Below, one piece after another: positions 60,690 through 64,000 of a stretch of 64,000 bases of DNA; the stretch's first letter is position 1; every line of letters starts with the position of its first letter. The notes beneath the pieces were generated by a model that was not told where the DNA came from, did no database searches, and saw nothing but the letters and a program-made list of their open reading frames with translations. The DNA is taken from the NCBI RefSeq assembly GCF_000422725.1, contig NZ_KE383911.1:1-64000 (forward strand), in the 5' to 3' direction. The stretch is from Flavobacterium subsaxonicum WB 4.1-42 = DSM 21790. GTDB taxonomy: Bacteria > Bacteroidota > Bacteroidia > Flavobacteriales > Flavobacteriaceae. A program made the position numbers and the translations under genes.

Positions 60690-62957
60690 ATGAAAGCAGC
60701 CAAAAACACGGGTGCCGTTATTTTTAAAACGGCAGCAGTACTGTTATTGATTGGTTTTCAATCCTGTGGGACTTACAATTCCAAAACCTCAGAAATTGAA
60801 AGTGATCTTCTTAACGGCAACTTTGATAATGCCATTGCCAATATAGATAAAAATAAATTTCTGCAAAAAGACAGGAACAGGCTTTTGTACCTTTTAGAAA
60901 AAGGAAAGCTGGAACACCTTAAAGGCAACTACGAGGTTAGCAACCAGTTTTTTGAAGATGCTTACATTTTAATAGACGACCAGATAAAAACCAATGCCGG
61001 GCAGGCTGTTGCGGCTAAGTTTACTAACCCAATGGCCGAGCCCTACAAAGGCGAAGATTTTGAGAAAGTTACCATACACTACTACAAGGCGCTAAACTAT
61101 TCGCACCTGGGTATGCCCAACGAGGCCCTTGTAGAAGCCAAGCGTATTAACATTAAGCTATTAGAACTTAACGACCGTTATCCTGACAATAAGAACAAGT
61201 ATAAAGAAGATGCTTTTTCGCAAATAATCCAGGGTATTTTGTACGAAGGCACCGGCGATATTAACGGAGCCTTTATTGCTTACCGTAATGCCCAGGAAAT
61301 TTACGATCTTAACGGCGGTACTTACTTTAATGTACCCTTGCCAGAGCAGCTTAAAGAAGATTTGTTGCGCACCAGTCGCCAACTTGGCTTTACGCAGGAG
61401 CACAACGATTACCTTAAAAAATTTCGACCACAGGATTTTTCGAATGGTGGCAAGCCATCGGCAAAAAATCCTAAAAAAGAAATGGGTATGCCCCCTATGC
61501 CTAAGCCCACCCCTACCGGAGAGGCTGTGGTATTTTGGGAAAACGGCCTTGGCCCCGCCAAAGACCAGATTATCTTAACGGTATCGGGCACGGGCTACTT
61601 TTTTTATGCCACCTATATGGATGGTGATGTTATGGAAGACATCCTGATACCCATTCCATCTGGCATTAACATTGGTACGGTAAATGCCATTGCAATACCC
61701 AAATACCGTAAAAGAGAGAATTATTACAGCAAAGCATCCATTTTTGTAAATGGTAACGAGCAGAAGTTTGAGTTGGCACAGGATTTTTATCCTATAGCCA
61801 AGCAATGCCTTAAAGACCGTATGCTGCGCGAAACTATAGACCTTGTGCTGCGTTTCGCAACAAAAAAAGGGGCAAGTGCCTTATTAGGTGCCCTGGCCGA
61901 TGGCGCTACCAAAGATAATAAAGATGGTAGTAACGATCTCGGCGACCTGGTTAGGCTTGGTGCCGATATTGCCGGTGCAGCTACAGAAAAAGCCGATACC
62001 CGTAATTGGCAGTCGCTACCCGCTTCAATTAGCTATGCACGTGTGCCTTTACAGGAAGGTGTGGATAATAAATTCATCATAAAAAAATACGGCCCTAAAG
62101 GTATTGATACCGATACCCTTACTATTCCCTACAGGCGAGGTTTACAAATTGTAAATTATTTTGACCTTGGCCGTACGCAGATACTCCCTTTAAACAATAA
62201 TGCTACTACAACGTCTAAATTTGTACCCAATGCCAGTTTAGAACCTGCCACAAAAGATGGCTTAGCCAGTAATTCGGCTGCTATACCTGCCGAAGCTCCC
62301 GGCATGGCGCAAAACATCGTGGCAAAATATACTAAAGCTTTAGGAGGAATTGAGAAGTTAAAAACGGTTAGTACAACGCTTACAATCAGTTCTGTAAAAA
62401 CAACCGCGCAGGATGGTGCAATCATAACTAAAGAGGTAACCTCTAAAACAGCAGCCAACACTAATAATTACCAAAAAATAGTTACTAATGGTAAAGCTGT
62501 AGAAACGGTAACCTTAAAAGGTTATGAAGGCTTTGTTAAAGATGGTAGCAAGTATATAAAAATGAGTCCTGAGCAATATAACGCATCGCTTATGCTGCCA
62601 AGGCCATTACAAAATTATAACCTTCCGTTAGAAGGCCAAAGCTTAAAATACGAAGGCATTGCCATTGTTAACAACCAAAGAACCTATGCACTTAGCTTTA
62701 TAGAGCCGGTAACAAATTCGGGTATTATAAATTACTACAGTGTGGCTACCAGCCTGCTTATTGCTACTAAAACCAGTACGCCATTGGGTAAAGAACTTAT
62801 AGTAACAACAAGTTATTTTACTGATTACAAAGATGTAAACGGACTTAAATTTCCGTACACCATAACCACAAAAGGAGATAATTTTACCAGCGAAGAACGT
62901 ATTACACAGCTTAAAATTAATGAAGGCGTTACCGATGCCGATTTTAAAATTAATTAG
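60690..62957 (+). CDS. COG3014-type lipoprotein fused to a LolA-like C-terminal domain
   Basis: A 755-residue exported lipoprotein (cysteine 26 in IGFQSCGTY). Residues about 30-240 are TPR-like (NYEVSNQFFEDAYILIDDQ, KVTIHYYKALNYSHLGMPNEALVEAKRIN). The part about 290-480 is the COG3014 core, ending WQSLPASISYARVPLQEG. After a linker (about 505-545) comes a separate domain (AKYTKALGGIEKLKTVSTTLTI to TQLKINEGVTDADFKIN) resembling outer-membrane lipoprotein-sorting/LolA-like domains. The fusion is unusual. It starts 35 nt after lpoB. Confidence 0.78.
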   Translation: MKAAKNTGAVIFKTAAVLLLIGFQSCGTYNSKTSEIESDLLNGNFDNAIANIDKNKFLQKDRNRLLYLLEKGKLEHLKGNYEVSNQFFEDAYILIDDQIKTNAGQAVAAKFTNPMAEPYKGEDFEKVTIHYYKALNYSHLGMPNEALVEAKRINIKLLELNDRYPDNKNKYKEDAFSQIIQGILYEGTGDINGAFIAYRNAQEIYDLNGGTYFNVPLPEQLKEDLLRTSRQLGFTQEHNDYLKKFRPQDFSNGGKPSAKNPKKEMGMPPMPKPTPTGEAVVFWENGLGPAKDQIILTVSGTGYFFYATYMDGDVMEDILIPIPSGINIGTVNAIAIPKYRKRENYYSKASIFVNGNEQKFELAQDFYPIAKQCLKDRMLRETIDLVLRFATKKGASALLGALADGATKDNKDGSNDLGDLVRLGADIAGAATEKADTRNWQSLPASISYARVPLQEGVDNKFIIKKYGPKGIDTDTLTIPYRRGLQIVNYFDLGRTQILPLNNNATTTSKFVPNASLEPATKDGLASNSAAIPAEAPGMAQNIVAKYTKALGGIEKLKTVSTTLTISSVKTTAQDGAIITKEVTSKTAANTNNYQKIVTNGKAVETVTLKGYEGFVKDGSKYIKMSPEQYNASLMLPRPLQNYNLPLEGQSLKYEGIAIVNNQRTYALSFIEPVTNSGIINYYSVATSLLIATKTSTPLGKELIVTTSYFTDYKDVNGLKFPYTITTKGDNFTSEERITQLKINEGVTDADFKIN

Positions 62958-62959
62958 TT

Positions 62960-63337
62960 ATGAAAAATATCCTGTTACTTTTCGTATTGCTTACGGGCGT
63001 TCAGTTTGCGGCGGCTCAAACCGATAACGGCTGGGAAGACTGGCAAAAAACAAGTTGCTACAGCAAAATATCGTTTCGCCTTAAAGATGCCGGCACGCGG
63101 GGCGAGCAGCACATCTGGAAAATCCAGTTTAAAAGTGATTATCCGGAGTTGATATCCTTTAATTATAATCTTACCGACGAGCTGCAGCAATACAATATCA
63201 CTACCCATAGAAAAACGCTGAACGCAAACGAGCTGAGTAAGGAAATTGAGATTTTTACTAAAGAAGATAATATTTATATCCTGGTAGATAAAGTAAGCCT
63301 ATCGCCCTACCCTCAGGATTTTATAGATTGCAATTAA
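62960..63337 (+). CDS. Uncharacterised exported protein in the lpoB operon
   Basis: A 125-residue protein with a signal peptide (ending FAAAQ) starting 2 nt after the fusion gene, so in the same operon. Two cysteines (TSCYSKISF and the C-terminal DCN) could form a disulfide. The sequence is beta-rich (EQHIWKIQFKSDYPELISFNYNL). Family not recognised; an envelope role is inferred from position. Confidence 0.6.
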   Translation: MKNILLLFVLLTGVQFAAAQTDNGWEDWQKTSCYSKISFRLKDAGTRGEQHIWKIQFKSDYPELISFNYNLTDELQQYNITTHRKTLNANELSKEIEIFTKEDNIYILVDKVSLSPYPQDFIDCN

Positions 63338-63442
63338 AATATCCAAAAAAAATTATTATAAACCCGTGTTAAGCCTCTTCAAACTAATTTGGATTGTTAA
63401 CATAAATATTTATATTTTTACAACAATCTAAATTTTCGGTAC

Positions 63443-64000
63443 ATGAAAATTGTTAAATATATATTTCTACTGCTGGTGCTGGCTTCTATTGCCATTACAG
63501 TGTTTATTGCTACGCAGGAAGGAAAATATAATATTAAAGAAGAAAAAGTTATAAACGTTCCTAAATCAGTACTTTATAACTATATAAACGACTACAGAAA
63601 CTGGGAAAACCTTGGCATGCTTACCAATGCCGATACCACCGCGCAATACACCTATTCTGAAAATACGGTGGGCAAAAATGCTACTATGGCATGGGTAAAA
63701 AATGCAACCAACGGCAACATACAAACCATAAACGCCGTAGCTAACGATTCTATTAGCCAAAAAGTGGTTATAGACAATCTTGCATCGCAAATTTCGTGGA
63801 GGTTTAAAGATACCCTTAACAGCACTAAAATTGCTGTAAACGTACAAGGCCACCTTACGTTTACCGAAAAAGCGTATGCCCTTATTAATGGAAACACCAA
63901 CAACAAACTAAAAAATACGCTTGCCAGCGGATTAGAAAACCTGAATACTTTTTTAGTAAAAGAACTTAAGGTGTACAATGTAAAAGTTGGCGGCATAGTT
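63443..64000 (+). CDS. SRPBCC/polyketide-cyclase-like membrane-anchored protein (partial)
   Basis: At least 186 residues, cut by the window end. An N-terminal membrane anchor (YIFLLLVLASIAITVFIA) is followed by a START/SRPBCC pattern: EEKVINVPKSVLYNYINDYRNWENLG, then IDNLASQISWRFKDT. Such domains bind hydrophobic ligands; the ligand is unknown. It may belong to the lpoB region but lies 105 nt after the preceding gene. Confidence 0.75.
   Translation, partial: MKIVKYIFLLLVLASIAITVFIATQEGKYNIKEEKVINVPKSVLYNYINDYRNWENLGMLTNADTTAQYTYSENTVGKNATMAWVKNATNGNIQTINAVANDSISQKVVIDNLASQISWRFKDTLNSTKIAVNVQGHLTFTEKAYALINGNTNNKLKNTLASGLENLNTFLVKELKVYNVKVGGIV

Overview
The window is chromosomal DNA of a Bacteroidota bacterium, most likely Flavobacteriaceae and close to Flavobacterium. 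The evidence is the 16S rRNA 5' end at the left edge, many promoters of the Bacteroidota type (TAnnTTTG at -7), type IX secretion (T9SS) sorting domains, several lineage-typical families (DUF4252, DUF4142, DUF4920, LETM1-related biofilm protein, lmo0937-like membrane protein) and short intergenic regions with few Shine-Dalgarno sequences. No phage, intact insertion sequence, CRISPR array or tRNA gene was found.

Layout. 1-1052: start of a 16S gene leaving the window to the left, with three tandem promoters behind it. 1053-16132: housekeeping and unknown genes (M23 peptidase, NYN/LOTUS RNase-like protein, DUF2971, a CxxCH lipoprotein, a TonB-dependent receptor, an acyltransferase, a ClC/HPP membrane pair, two VOC proteins, a TnpR-like acidic protein, a NdpA-like nucleoid protein). 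16320-24377: an Omp85-like protein, an ABC-2 exporter, an S41 protease lipoprotein, and an ECF sigma/anti-sigma pair followed by three DUF4252 genes. 24440-29600: an unknown exported protein, a ParE/antitoxin pair whose toxin is broken by a TA-dinucleotide frameshift, the carotenoid operon crtI-crtB-crtZ, and a MerR regulator with a B12-binding domain (CarH-like). 29902-31698: bipA.

32030-40444 is the most coherent block: a vitamin B12 acquisition locus. A cobalamin riboswitch (about 37205-37400, minus strand) precedes a BtuB-like TonB receptor, a BtuG-like beta-propeller lipoprotein, a second propeller carrying a T9SS sorting domain, and a third T9SS protein of unknown role. A btuFCD-like ABC importer is transcribed divergently. 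The CarH-like regulator 3 kb before this block would also depend on cobalamin, so B12 uptake and light-controlled pigment may be linked.

40450-50990: small unknown proteins, a DUF4142/lmo0937 pair, the LETM1-related protein, a T9SS delta-60 protein, a TPR protein, and a bicarbonate module (beta-carbonic anhydrase plus SulP transporter). 50496-52054: dps and oxyR, divergent. 52101-56774: a small conserved protein, mnmD, three small lipoproteins (one with CxxCH, one DUF4920), ilvE, a MazG-like enzyme and a small membrane protein. 56878-64000: an unknown protein, a TPR histidine kinase/LuxR response regulator pair, an lpoB-led envelope operon containing a COG3014/LolA-like fusion, and an SRPBCC protein cut by the window end.

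All assignments come from reading the sequence and from recalled family features; no database search was run.
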